This document shows positions 1 to 11,730 of a stretch of 64,000 nt of DNA, piece by piece (the first letter of the stretch is position 1; the number at the start of each line of letters is the position of its first letter). The position numbers were made by a program, and so were the translations under genes. The DNA is from Oryzias latipes (taxonomy: Eukaryota > Chordata > Actinopteri > Beloniformes > Adrianichthyidae), in NCBI RefSeq assembly GCF_002234675.1, contig NC_019866.2, positions 13,235,261-13,299,260 on the forward strand, in the 5' to 3' direction. The notes under the pieces are model-generated. The model saw only the letters and a program-made list of their open reading frames with translations, had not been told where the DNA came from and did no database searches.

Positions 1-223
1 GCTATCGTTTTTCTGCAGACAAAGCACTTTTGTCCAAATGAAGAAAAAAATCCCCATAAGGAAACGCTGACTCGCCTAAAAGACTGATGTTTTCTAACAC
101 TTCTTCCACTTTGTTCGACGCCTCAATATGTACACATTTTGGGTAAAACTGTCTTTGCTATCCACTAAAAACAGTAAGGATTTAGTTAAGCCTGACGGTG
201 TCATAGCTGTGACTGAGACGCAC

Positions 224-3200
224 TGGGGATGGGTCGGAGGACATCGGGGATGAGAATCTCCACCAGGCTCTGATAAAGGCTGTTGTCACAGTCACAGCTC
301 CATCGTAGCACCGGCTCATACTTGCACAGCAACACCAGGCAGGATTTGGGGAGACGCTTCTCTGACTCGTCATGGCTGTCGACACAAACAGCAGGCATGT
401 ATGAAAGTGCATCAACAACTTTCTCTCTCTCTCTCTCTCTCTAAATATATATATTTTAGCTGAAATACTTGCTGAATCTTTGGCAGCCTGCACAAACACT
501 AGAACTCACACAGCAATTGTGGCATCTCCAGCCTGACTTTGGCTAAACCTCCAGAAGGTCTTCCACAGAGTCTCCACCAATGTGAACTGCAGGTTGATCA
601 TGACATCCAGAATGGCCTGAAATAACACAGAGACAAAAGAATGAATGTCGGAAAAAAACAAACGGGAGAAAGAGAAACAGAAAAACCAAGAACAAAATGT
701 GGTTTATTATTTAGGCTTGTTTTCTTAAGGGTACCTTTCTGCCTATAACAAAAGATCATCAAGATACTTTTACTGACTCCTTTTCAGCTATAGAGGTTCT
801 TAATATTTTAATAAAACACAAGCAAAGTGGCCTTGTCTACCAAATCCAAGGAAATAACATATACATACATATATATATATATATATATTTTTTTTTTTTT
901 CAAATAAACAAAGAAAGATGTACCATACATAAATAAAAAAAAGAGTGGCATCCAAATGTTCAGATACTATTAACATTTAGAAACCCCTCCTGAAGCAATG
1001 TGCCTTAAACTGACCAAACTAATATTAGTGTTGTATAGAGTTAACCACTACAAACCATTTTGAGCCATCCATTCTGATATTTTTTGTCTTCACCTCAAAC
1101 AATAATGGGGAGGAATGATGATATGACAGAATAAGTCAGTTGATACTTTCAGGGCTACTGCAGGACAAAATTAAACAAGTGATTTCAGCTACCTGAGCCA
1201 TTCCGAGTTATTTTTCTGTTATAGATCTTGGTTTGTTGTGTTTGGAGCCAGCAGTATTAAGGAGGTTCAATGCCAGTCTCCCAGAAGATGACAAAATCTG
1301 TTTTATATGGTGTCTAGTTTAATTTAGGAAGAGTGATCATAAATATTTAGCATTGGATCAGAGCATTACCTCACAGTGTTCTCTGTACAGCAACTGAAAG
1401 CTCTTTATGTGCTCCAGTTCAATTCCCTCTGGCAGCGACTTGCCTTGGAGATCAATATCTGGAAACTCTGGAAGAGCTCTGGATGCATCTGGACACAGCA
1501 AACACAAGATACATTCATCTGGTAAGGTGACTTGGTTCATTCAGTTGCACACATTTGTTACCGACATTTATTTACAACTTAATGTAATCACCTAAGAATT
1601 GTTGGTACTGCTGGACCTGTGTGCTGATGTCAACATGGCCCGAGCCCTGCTGCTGTTGCTGCTGCTGGCCTGCTCCTGCCGCTGTGCCATTGGTCATTCC
1701 TTCAACTTTATGCACGGGCTTCAACCTGAGGAGAAATTAAACACTCGATTCCGGTAAAAGATTATGGAATTGTGCAGAAAAGGGTTTATGTATAACACTA
1801 GTACACAAAAAATGGATAGAAAAAAGAATCAGAGAAATCACTGAAAAAGACAGATTCTGATGGGTAGTGCTTGTGTGTGTGTGCATGGACTCTGTACATA
1901 CCTTTGTTTCTGTGAAAAGGGTTGTTGTCTCATGGCCAAATGTTGTTGATCTTCCATCAAACGGAGTAGAGAGGAGCCCGCCTTAATTCTCAGTCCATAA
2001 TAGTGGTATTTAGAATTACCTCTACCAGAATAAAACAGTGTTTTTTAATAAAACATCACTGAGGGAAAGGAGATTCAGTTATAAACACATGTTCCTAACA
2101 TGTTTATTTATGTGTTGAAATAAAAAAAAAGCTTTTTCTGTGTATCTTCCTTAATTAAAACTCAAAGTATTCTTAATCCAAAGTTATTTATAGTCCTACT
2201 CTGTTAGCGCGGAAGTAACCTTACGCTAATATCCCATCATCCCTTTGTTTATACTATCCCTCACTGGCTTACAGCCCAGCACAACCCTAAGCTAACATTA
2301 CGGACGCCACAAAAATGGCGAGTAATATTGGAGCAATCCAGCTGTACAGTTTTGAGCCACGTCCGAGCTCAGATGAGGAAAATGAAGACGTTAATGTATC
2401 TAATTGTCTGCAAGTGGATGCATTACAATGGGGCAGAGCAGGGAGCTTCTGCTCGGCACACTGAAGCTTTTACGCCACAGCTACAAGCTTTTTCCAGAGA
2501 CATTTTTTCATCTCCTCCTGATTTGTCACGATTTGAATAAAGAAATACTCAGAAATGCAGTTTTTATCTTAAATTATGTCTTCCATTGTGAGAAAAATGC
2601 TAATAGAACATGTTAAAAACACCCAAAACCCTACATTTTCATTATAGTGGGTCTTCAAAATATTTGGTTTGCGGACTCCACCCACTTTTGACTCATCCGC
2701 CTTCATCTTTACCCATTTTGTTTTGACATTGAGCACATTTGTTGAAAAATTCCCTCTAATAATTATTTTTTAATAAATGATTTAGAAAAGAGGACCAATG
2801 TTTTTCTCGTAAAGGCATAAAGAAAACTTGTTTTGTTTTAGGGAATTTTAATTAATGGGTGAAAAGGAGGAGGTTAGACTTACTATAAGTGACCCACATT
2901 TTCAATTTTAGGCAATCTTACCGAGTTCCCAGGCGCCGTGTGCGCAGCCCCATGAACACAGATCGAATAAGCTTTCCGAAAGAAGCAGCATTAACGGGCT
3001 CGAGTTTCTGCTCCTGACAGTGCAGCAGGTAGTGGCAGTAAAGGGTGGAGCGCGGCAGACTAACTCCTTCAGCTGTCTCATAGTTGTCCAGCAACCACTG
3101 TACCTGACACGCAGCCAAGTGAAAGAGAGAAAAAAGCTGATGTGATTAGAAAAACAACAGAATGCCATCAACTGAAAACCTTAACATGTAAAAAGAAAAA

Positions 3201-6200
3201 ACACACACACATGCAAAGTCATAAACATATTTGAAATTAAATAACAATACATGCATTTTTCTGAAACTGAAACGTCACAATCCATCCATGTTACAGTCTT
3301 GTTAACCACTGAGGAATGAGGACAAAAACACCTGTTTGCGTGCCGTGGCATACAGTTTTGGTATGCAATGAACATATGAACTGGAAAATTGATGGGATGT
3401 CTGCCAAACACATTTTAGTTTATCATTCTGATATGGGATTTAATAGGATGAATTTGGGATGAACGTTATAGTGTTAGAGCATTTCAAGCAGATTATAAAT
3501 GCCCTTCATCACATGCACCGCAATGACATGGAAATGATGAGGTCATGGTTTTGTTTTTAGAAATATAATTTCGTTTACGTCTTAGTTTTGTCATATTATA
3601 TTATTATGTACACGTCTCAGGTCCTTTTTTTTTTTTAACTTGCCAAAACATAACAATGACATCATCAGTGTGCGCCACCAAAGGGTTGAGTGAATGAGAA
3701 CGGAAGGAGACGAAATTCCTGCGCTTGGCACCTCTGCATACCTTCTTGTCTGCCGACGGCACGCTAGTCTCCTCGCCTTCTGTAATACTCACAGTGGCTG
3801 GGGAGGCGCGGGCAGTGTGCGAGAAGCTCTGGCTGTTGCCAGCTGCCCCGGCGCCACTGCTGCTGCCCAGCATGTAACCCCCTTGGATGACGTAGCTGCC
3901 TGCTGCGCTACCGTTCGTGCCGGTTCCATCCTCCGCTCCGTTGGCGGGACCCCCTGCTGTCACTACAGTGGCCCCTCCTGCTGCTGCACTGGTGGGCTGT
4001 GCCACAAACATGGACACCCCCCCGGTGGTGCCAGCTGTTACAGAGACAGTTAGAGAAGTGCCAGGGGTGGAGGCCTGCGAGCCTGAAGTCGGCTGACCTT
4101 CGTAATACTGGGCAGCTGTGGTCTGCGTGTACAGTGGGGTTTCAGTGTAAGGAAAGTTGCTGGAACGACTGAAGAAAAACGACAACAAACACGGTTTTTA
4201 AAAACAAGCATTCAGCTGAACTGCATCAGTAAACCAAAACAACTATATTTGTAGCAAATTCATCAGTTTTATTCTAACATTGTGCTGGCTGTGTAGTTGG
4301 CGTCTCCTCCTTCGACATACTGCACTTGATTGGCGTATACATGCTGCACCGGCACCGATGCGAGCTGCTGTTGGACCTAAACACACAAAAATCAACACTC
4401 AGAGCACTGCATAACTCATCACGTCATATCAAATGTTTCAGTCTGACCATTCTTGTAAAGAATTTGTGCAATGAAAGCTGAAAACACACATATGCTACAC
4501 AATTCTCTCTTTCCCTTTATTTCACCCTGGCAGGCTCCCTTGTGTCCCTAACCTACTTGAAAAAGGAAAGGGGACTCGGTCCTGCCTAAACTGTATGGCT
4601 CTTCTGTCACTCGAAAAAGCTGCCGCTCTTCTTCTTTTCTATAACTCTCTATTTGTGCCGTCTTGATGCAAAGAAGAAGCTGAAATGTGGAAAGTTAGAA
4701 CATAAAGACAAGCTGGCTAAACAAATGGACCCAAAATGAAACACAGAAAAACAGGTCAGCGTGATTAAACATGGTTTGATGTGGAACTATGCGATGGATT
4801 CATGGCACCTCCGTGGCGCTGAGCCCCACTTACTTCTTGAGTGATGTGCACAGGCTGTAGGCTGGTGACACTGAGCTGAGTGCCTGGCTCAGTTTTGGGA
4901 ATCTGGGATGTGGCCTGCACAACTGACCTCTGTTGAATGGAAATACTATCAGAACAAAAAGTTTTATAAGAAAGTAAAAGGAGATTTCCCTGCTGTATGT
5001 GTGTTTTACCTGCTGGGCAGTTTGGACCTGCTGTACGACCTGTGTGGGAACCCCCGTCTGGACCACAGCAGGAGGGGGACTGGAATCCGACACACTGTCA
5101 CTTGAGTTGAGGGAACCCTCTGAAAAATTCAGAGTAAGAAGCAGTTTGTTTTTAGCACTTGTCGAGATCCTATCAGTTCTTCTGTTCATCGATTTTTCTA
5201 ATAATACAAAACAAATTGGGGAATAAATAACTAGGTTCCACACAGTCATTTTATAATCGTTCAAGTATTTATCTTTAAGATTTAAAAAGAAGAAAAGAGA
5301 CTAGGCCTGCACAATTAATCACAAATGTATCATTATCCCAGCATCAAGCTGTGCAATAGACATATCGCAAAAGTTGACAAAAATTGCGATAAATGGTTAC
5401 CTTAAATGTGCTAAAACCATCTTATGGCAGCTTGAAGTATTTAGGCTGCCAAGGGGGCTACTTTGGTGCAGCGGTAGGGCGGTTGACCTCTGATTCAAAG
5501 ATTGCAGGCTCAATTCCCACCTTAAAGTGTCCTTTTATGAACGGGTGAATGGGACTGTGATTGTAAAGCACCTTGGGCCTTAAAGGAAGCTAGAAAAGTG
5601 CTTTACAAATGTACGCTATTTGCCAATTAACAAATCAAATAAATCTCTTTGTGCATTTGACCAATCGGATGGACCCCTTCATGTTGATGACCGATCAGAT
5701 GGAGACGAGGGTCAGTCGGAGTATGATTTAAGTTATGCTGACTCTTATTTAAATTAAACTGTTACAGTGAAATGGAAATGATGTTTTGTTTTGCTATTTG
5801 TTTATGTATCGCAAGTTATATTGTCATCGCAATATTAATCACTAACATCGCAAATCGCGAGTTTTCCTCATATCGTGCAGCCCTAAAAGAGACAAATACA
5901 TTTTGACCCATTAGAACCCACGGTGACATCGGTGTGACAGAAAAATATCAGAAATGGATTCTGTGGTCCACTTGGTTTGTGGTAAAATACACATCATTTT
6001 ATTTTTAAGAACAAATTGGTTCTGATGGCTTCAAATATAACAACAGATTTGCAATGGCATGTCATTTGTGACTGCAAAAGCTGTAATAATATATACAGTT
6101 TACCTGTGACTGTAACAACAATGAACTGGGGAGTGCTTTGAGCATTTCCAGACTGGGTGGGAGAGCCCTGGATCTCTGCAGTCACATACTGCGTCTGAGC

Positions 6201-6458
6201 CGTTGGGGCTGGTGCCGCAGATTGGTTTTGACTTCCATTTGCCGCCTTTTGAGTCGTCACAACGGTGGATTGCTCTGCGGCAGCGGCTTGGTCAGCAGGC
6301 GTGACAATAGTGGGAGTGGCCACGGTTGTTTGAATCTCTGCCAAAAACTGGGGAGTGGGGGTGGAGGTGGTGTCAGGTTGACCCGCTGTGATGGTAACAG
6401 CAGCTCCCTGGGTTGGAGCTGCTGGCTGGATCTCACTTACATAGCCGGAGGTGGCCAT
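224..6458 (-). CDS. rfx1: rfx1, RFX-family transcription factor (5' part, 3' end outside window)
   Basis: RFX1 binds X-box DNA as a dimer in the nucleus and controls ciliary, MHC II and other genes. Coding exons from the start: 6104-6458, 5010-5119, 4834-4929, 4279-4376, 3793-4168 (or 3742-4168), 2922-3103, 1902-2021, 1592-1725, 1370-1488, 510-616, 224-375. All join in frame with GT/AG borders. The N-terminal half is Gln/Thr/Ala-rich activation sequence ([28 protein letters not shown]). The winged-helix DNA-binding domain starts with [20 protein letters not shown] and runs through [21 protein letters not shown] into [12 protein letters not shown]. It is followed by the B region ([20 protein letters not shown]) and the start of the C region ([12 protein letters not shown]). 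Dimerisation-domain exons lie left of position 1. The start [11 protein letters not shown] fits RFX1 N-termini. RFX1 is chosen over RFX2/3 by the N-terminal repeats and by adjacency to rln3. The 5' UTR continues to 6478, where a splice acceptor shows that at least one upstream non-coding exon exists. Confidence 0.95.
422..442. repeat. (TC)n microsatellite
   Basis: About ten TC units in an rfx1 intron, followed by a short AT run. Confidence 0.9.
866..900. repeat. (AT)n plus poly-T
   Basis: Alternating AT followed by a run of T in an rfx1 intron (617-1369). The rest of that intron shows nothing else. Confidence 0.9.
2250..2660 (+). repeat. Dispersed repeat copy A with short exon-like ORF
   Basis: Lies in the 2022-2921 intron of rfx1, antisense to it. 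A 49-codon ORF (2315-2464) begins [20 protein letters not shown] and is rich in Glu/Asp. The core 2367-2392 matches 55960-55985 at 25 of 26 bases, and similarity extends on both sides. The acidic YxFEPxSDEE style resembles the N-terminal exon of P2RX7-like cysteine-rich-domain proteins spread through fish genomes by repeats; that link is from memory and uncertain. Its 3' part (about 2605-2655) resembles 25610-25655 in a tnpo2 intron. Confidence 0.5.
3742..3792 (-). other. rfx1: Alternative 51-nt 3' extension of rfx1 exon 5
   Basis: Two in-frame splice donors end this exon. The inner one (GTGAGT, exon edge 3793) gives ASPAT joined to VQWLLDN, the same junction as human RFX1. The outer one (GTATGC, exon edge 3742) adds [17 protein letters not shown], 17 residues, directly before the DNA-binding domain. 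Both donors have the same phase. Inferred from sequence; use of the outer donor is not proven. Confidence 0.55.
5294..5893 (+). mobile_element. Non-autonomous hAT element with 8-bp target duplication
   Basis: The element proper is 5302-5885. It begins TAGGCCTGCAC and ends GTGCAGCCCTA (terminal inverted repeat, 10 of 11 matching). It is flanked by perfect 8-bp copies AAAGAGAC (5294-5301 and 5886-5893), the mark of hAT transposition. No transposase ORF is present. It lies in an rfx1 intron and contains a SINE-like insertion. A shortened relative is at 36906-37054. Confidence 0.88.
5455..5625 (+). mobile_element. tRNA-derived SINE nested in the hAT element
   Basis: Pol III-like A box (TGGTGCAGCGGT, about 5464) and B box (GGCTCAATTCC, about 5508) about 31 bases apart, followed by a non-tRNA tail ending in a CTTTACAAATG-type end. 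A short repeat TGCCAA flanks it on both sides and may be a target duplication. The family name is unknown to me. Confidence 0.55.
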
Positions 6459-6478
6459 TACAAGAACTGGGATTCACC

Positions 6479-8159
6479 CTAGAAAAAAGGAAAAACAGTT
6501 TCTACAGTTACTGTTTTCCTAAATAAAAACATGTTAAATGTATTAATTGTAAAAAGCCATTCATCTTAAGTTAATACAATGTTTCTAAACTACCCTATAA
6601 CAGACCAACATTGAAGATACAACCACCAAATCAATTAAAAAAATTAGGAATCCTGCTTAAAAAAGACAAGCCATAACTAAGAAAGTATGAGCGGCTACCT
6701 CATAAAAATACCTAAAAAAGAGAAAGTGCAAAACAAAATGTGAGGGTAAAGCAGCAAAAAAATGTTTAAAGTGAGAAGCAGTTCATTTGTCCAAAAGCAC
6801 TGGTGGTGATGAGATGTTTGCGGTGCCACTGATAAGAAAATGTTGGAAGGGCCAAGAGGAAGCGTCTGTTAGTGTATCATTACTGCAATCTGATCAGCAA
6901 ACACACGTGATCATTCCTATGCAATCCATACAACACATGGCTTTAACCTTGTCATCCATCTTGCTGCATGTATACACAATTTCATTACTTTCTCTGAAAT
7001 AATAGGCCAACGTAGAGGAAGCAGTTATAGAAATGAGGAAGGTCTTGATTATAAGTATTTATGAAAAAAAACAGCTTAAATGAGAAGATAAAATAACTTT
7101 TTGTTAAGATTTCAAAATATAATTGTGAAAAAGGAAAACTTAAAATGAGCCGATTTTTGGGTTTTGCAAATCTAATTTTACTAAAAGTTAAGGTTGTCTC
7201 AGAGGCGAATTTCTTATAAACTCCTGCCGCTCTGCAGAAACCATAAGAAAACGACAGGTTTTGTCATTTTTTACTAAATATGGCATAATCATAATTAAAA
7301 GACCACTGGGAACACTTTTAAAATGGATCAAAAGATGATTGGAGTGAGATGTTAAAGACATATTTATAAAAGCATGTAATCTGAACATAACCTTCCTATT
7401 TTAATTTTAATTTCTTAAATCAATCCGATTCAAAAATATAAAAAAAAAACAAGAGGAAAAAAAACACACAACATTCATTTATTCTTAAGAGATCCAATCT
7501 AAACAGCCGTTTCGTCTGAAACTTATTTTAACCATGTTTGCTGTTAGTCAACTAAATTACAAAAAAACAAAAATCAAAAAACAATCACTTCTGCAAAGAG
7601 CCAAACTGCAGATGACTTAACATTTTGCTTTAGGAAATGCCTGCAAGGTTCCTCTGTTTTTCTTCAATCTACTTTAAAAGAATTACTGCAAACGATTTAT
7701 GTTAAGCAAAAGGACTAAAATACGTTTTTATTCATTTAACAGAATTCTTTTTATTTTTAATTCTTAAGTCTTTTATTTGTTTTTTTGTGTGTTTGTAATA
7801 ATAAACATTCTTCTGACCTGACACTTGTTTCCTTCAGAGGCTGAGACTTGAATAAGGCTTCTTATTTATTAGTCTTTACATGAGGCTATTTTTTATTTTA
7901 TTTATCAATTTCTCAGTCAAAACCAGCAATTACATAAGTTGCAGGATATTGTTTCACCCTTCAAAGGTTCATCTGACTGAAGAGCGTCTTCGCCACGCCC
8001 CTTCCACGTTTAATGTCCTCCACCTGCCACAGCCGTCTCTACTTTCACTTATTTTTGTCTTCTCTTGTTCTATTTTCTATTTTTTTGTACACTCTTAAAA
8101 CAAACTAGTCGTAGCTTTTCTCGAGTAATGCTCTATTTTTAATTCTAAAGGTTAAACAC
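6479..8159. other. Upstream intron of rfx1, nothing recognised
   Basis: AT-rich sequence between coding exon 1 of rfx1 and the putative promoter. No exon, RNA gene or clear repeat seen. Confidence 0.5.
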
Positions 8160-8900
8160 TTCGTCTGTTGCGCCTCGCTCGGTTCGGGAAACGCCATGTG
8201 CTAACACACCCTCAGCACAACTTCTCTACCAAAAGGCCATGTTTATTTAAAAGTCAGATAAATTAGCTCCAAGAAGTAGTAATAAGAACAGGTTTGTCGT
8301 GACAGAACTGACGCTAGCAGTGGAGCAATGTAACTTGAGCAGCAGGCTAACTGGTCTCTACAACAACCGCCATTTTGTACCTTTGCTTTTGACATCGCCA
8401 TAACAACGGCCTGCTTGTCTATGCATCTGTGGCTGCGTCGTCATGGCAGGAAAGAGTCGGTGTCACTCGACTTTGTGCTATACGAAAACGGCAACATTAA
8501 GAAACGGAGGCAAATCCTTTTCTAAACGCCAACTAGCTCGCAGGCTAACAACGATGTGAGGCAGTTGCCAGTTATGGCTACTGAGACAAGGGGGAAAAGC
8601 AACAGAACAGCCCAGCTGAAGCATTACGACGCCAAAAATATTTTAATATAGTAAAATATTCACCTCCGGTTTTACGTGTGAATTCCCCACAGGTCAAAAT
8701 ATCTTCTTTAATTTTTTTATGGCGGATTCAGGTGTTGTTGTTGTTGATTCTCGTTGCTGGGTTCTTGTCGCCAGGGCTACCGTGTCTATGGCGCCTCGTC
8801 TTCACCAGGGCAACTGTTGCTACCCACCCAGTCCCTGCCCTCCCCCTTCTTTGCTCTGATTGGCTGAAGACTTCAGATTTGTCTTAAAGGGCCAAAGTCG
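8160..8900 (-). promoter_or_regulatory. Putative rfx1 promoter / first non-coding exon region
   Basis: GC-rich relative to its AT-rich flanks. It holds a minus-strand splice-donor-like site (CCGGAG followed by GTGAAT near 8660) that could end a non-coding first exon, and a YY1-type CGCCATTTT near 8370. There are several RFX half sites at 8750-8830: GTCGCCAGGGCTAC at 8767-8780 is one base off the X-box consensus, followed by back-to-back GGCAAC and GTTGCT. The rfx1 coding exon 1 begins with an acceptor at 6479, so a start site upstream of it is required; this is the best candidate. Confidence 0.45.
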
Positions 8901-10300
8901 TTTCTGCCTTATCTACAGCCTTCCACGCCCGCGTGCAAGAAATTATTGCATGTTTAACTCTATCTTTAAAATGATTCAATTAGCAACACAACAAAGAGTT
9001 TTCCCAAAGTAATTAAAACAAATATATATTTGTACCTGCACATTTTTGTCAGGTTGTTTTCCAATTTCGACATGAGAATTGGAATTGGGGAGGAAGAAAT
9101 TACACAACAAAGGTTTATCCTTTCTGACTCCACACATTCCACAGATATCAATCAAGTGGGATCGAATGTCTTCTGTGAGAGGAAAGCCTCATCCACACAT
9201 AAGATACCTTAGGATCTTTTTTTTTTTTTTTAAAGAAATGCAATGCCACACAAAGATAGTCTCAGATTTGTGTGTAAAATAACATCCAGCAATCAGTTTA
9301 AATCTCAACACTTAATGCCGTGTACAATAAAAAAAATTAACTAATGATCGTTTACGATTATTGAGCATTAAAGCATTTTAGGACATAGCCTTTTGCAATA
9401 GCTCCAATAATTGCCACATGACCATGTGTTAATGAGTGTCAGAAGGGCACCATGCCAAAATGCCACTGCTTTTTATTATCCCGATAATTACAGATTCATC
9501 ATCTTCATTGTAATTTCCTAAACAGGTAACCTTTGACTGCGGATACATAGATAAAAATGTGTTTGGTATTTGTCAGAGTCATGATGCAGTTTCTGTGTTA
9601 TCTGTCTGTGAAAATGTCAGTGGTTTTGTGTCCATTTTTTTCTGTTCACCTTTTTGCCAAAGATAGGCACAATAGGTGGTTTTCAAAGAAGAAGAAAAAC
9701 AATACAGTACAGAGTTATTCAAGGTCATAGGGGGATTGAAAATGGCAAAACTAATGCGCTAGGATGAAGCATTATCTAGGTAACACTGCCAGCATCTGTC
9801 AGTAGGCAGAATGCCATCAATGTTCTGGAAAATCCCTCCAGTGAACATATTTAAGTCACTTACATTTTCTTTAATGAAGGCCAAGTTAATGCATACAGTA
9901 AAAAAATTACAGATGTTTTTTTTTGTCTATTTATTTTCTTAATTATATCTAAATAAAGAAGTCACACACTTTAATCTTTGCATGCATGCAAAATATACCC
10001 TTCCTGAATAACCATGATGTTTTCCCTTAAATAGAAGTAGAACATTGTTTGCAGTGTTGCTTTAATCCTTAGACATGTATTAATTATTTTGTGTTTTATC
10101 AGCTGTTTAAAAATGCTGGAAAATTAGATCTGAACACAAATGTGCATCACAAACTAAAGCACATAGTTTGGAGGGGCCTCACACACATTTTATGGTACCT
10201 TTGCTCTCCTTTTTGTTTCCATAAAGGTCTCCCTCTGTATCTCCCTTTCAGATCTGTTTCTCTAGAGAAGGGCCTGCATGCGCAGAGAGCGTGGCTCCAA
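8901..10300. other. rfx1-rln3 intergenic region, nothing recognised
   Basis: AT-rich DNA between the divergent rfx1 and rln3 genes, with a T run near 9217. No gene or repeat boundary that I can support. Confidence 0.5.
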
Positions 10301-10321
10301 TTGTATGGCTCCAAAACTCTT

Positions 10322-10327
10322 TATAAA
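10322..10327 (+). promoter_or_regulatory. TATA box of rln3
   Basis: TATAAA about 130 bases before the rln3 start codon, placing transcription start near 10350 and giving a short, apparently unspliced 5' UTR. Confidence 0.6.
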
Positions 10328-10454
10328 CCATGCCTGGGTCACCTGCAAATGCTCACCTCATGCAGACGAGAAGACTGAAAGGATAGAGGTGAATAAGGAA
10401 ACATATTTTTTTCCATCAAGGAGGCACTTTCTTGTTATAGCTGCTCCTGGTACC

Positions 10455-11230
10455 ATGTGGACAGCTGTGGTATTGGCTTTGTGCCTAGTTCTGGCTGGAG
10501 CTCAACCAATGGAGAACCCTGCGTATGGGGTGAAGCTCTGTGGCCGAGAATTCATCCGGGCAGTTATCTTCACATGTGGAGGTTCAAGATGGAAACGTTC
10601 ACTGGGGAGTGCAGGTCAGGCCTTATGTTGACCCTTCACTTAGTATTTCTCATCTATAATCTCTGTTGGAGTTAAAAGATTGTGAGTTCCGGAATGTGGG
10701 ATTTGTTCAAAAAATTTAAAGGAATTTTTTCTTGTCCAAAACATTCATTGTTTCATTCCTGGTTTTACAAATATTTTTATGGGGCTGCTCAATTATTGTC
10801 TAAAATAAAGATGGGTGTTATTTTAGTAAAATCATTGTTTATTTGTCCTGCATTTAACAATGTAAGTAAAAAAGGCAACAATTCTTTTTAAATGTAATAC
10901 TTTTACTGTGTCAGAGATATTTCACTTGCGCATTTAACCCCTGCAGATGGTTCAGAAGATCCATTTGGTATCTATCCAGAAGAATCTTCAGAGGGTTTAA
11001 AACAGAACTTTGTGGTGGAGCGTCTCTTCCAGAGGAACAAAGATCTTAGCTTTGTGTCCAGAGACAACCAAGACGGAATGTTCAGCAGGCCCACACGTTC
11101 CTTCATCACCGATGAGATCCTGGAGGCTCTTCGCAAAGCTGACCGCAAAGGTCGGGATGTGGTGGTGGGTCTGTCTAACGCTTGCTGCAAATGGGGCTGC
11201 AGCAAGAGTGAGATCAGCTCCCTTTGCTGA
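10455..11230 (+). CDS. rln3: rln3, relaxin-3 preprohormone
   Basis: Relaxin-3 is a secreted neuropeptide of the insulin/relaxin family that acts through RXFP3-type receptors in brain. Two exons, 10455-10614 and 10947-11230, encode 147 residues. A signal peptide (MWTAVVLALCLVLAGA) leads into the B chain YGVKLCGREFIRAVIFTCGG, which holds the receptor-binding RxxxRxxI pattern (R31, R35, I38) and Cys29/Cys41. Basic sites WKRS and RKADRKGR bracket a C-peptide of about 70 residues. The A chain DVVVGLSNACCKWGCSKSEI then SSLC carries the four family cysteines. The phase-1 intron in the C-peptide is standard for the family. Its place between rfx1 and il27ra matches human RLN3. Teleosts often keep two rln3 copies; which one this is I cannot say. 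A poly(A) signal AATAAA lies at 11720-11725. Confidence 0.97.
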
Positions 11231-11730
11231 TGTGGGCATAAACAAGATGTTCTTTTTACTCTGATACACGATCACTTAAATATGCATTTTTTCTGTTGCA
11301 CTTTCCCCCTCTCAAGTTGTCATGACTTTGTTATTTCACACCCCTGTAAGACTTTGGGTTCAGTTTATTTACGTAGTAGATGCTTTACGCTCTTGGGTGA
11401 CCACTGAAAAAAGTCTAAATTTTTTTTTCATTACCAGCAACTGAAGATCCTACGTAGTTAGAGTTTGTAGAAATGTAACATTCATGTTTGATGCAGTTTT
11501 ATCATTTATTTTTGTATTTGTGTGACCACTGATGTTTAAAACTGTGTGACAAAAAACATAAAACTGCTTTCCCGGTAAATTTGGTGATGTTGTCTTTCCT
11601 CACTTGAAAGCTTGCAATGAGTTTTGGAAGCATAGGAAACAAATGCCCAGATTTTTGTTGTAAGAAACAGCACCACTTTATTTGGAGATAATTATTTACA
11701 GGAGTAAAAGTATGAAATCAATAAAATTCT

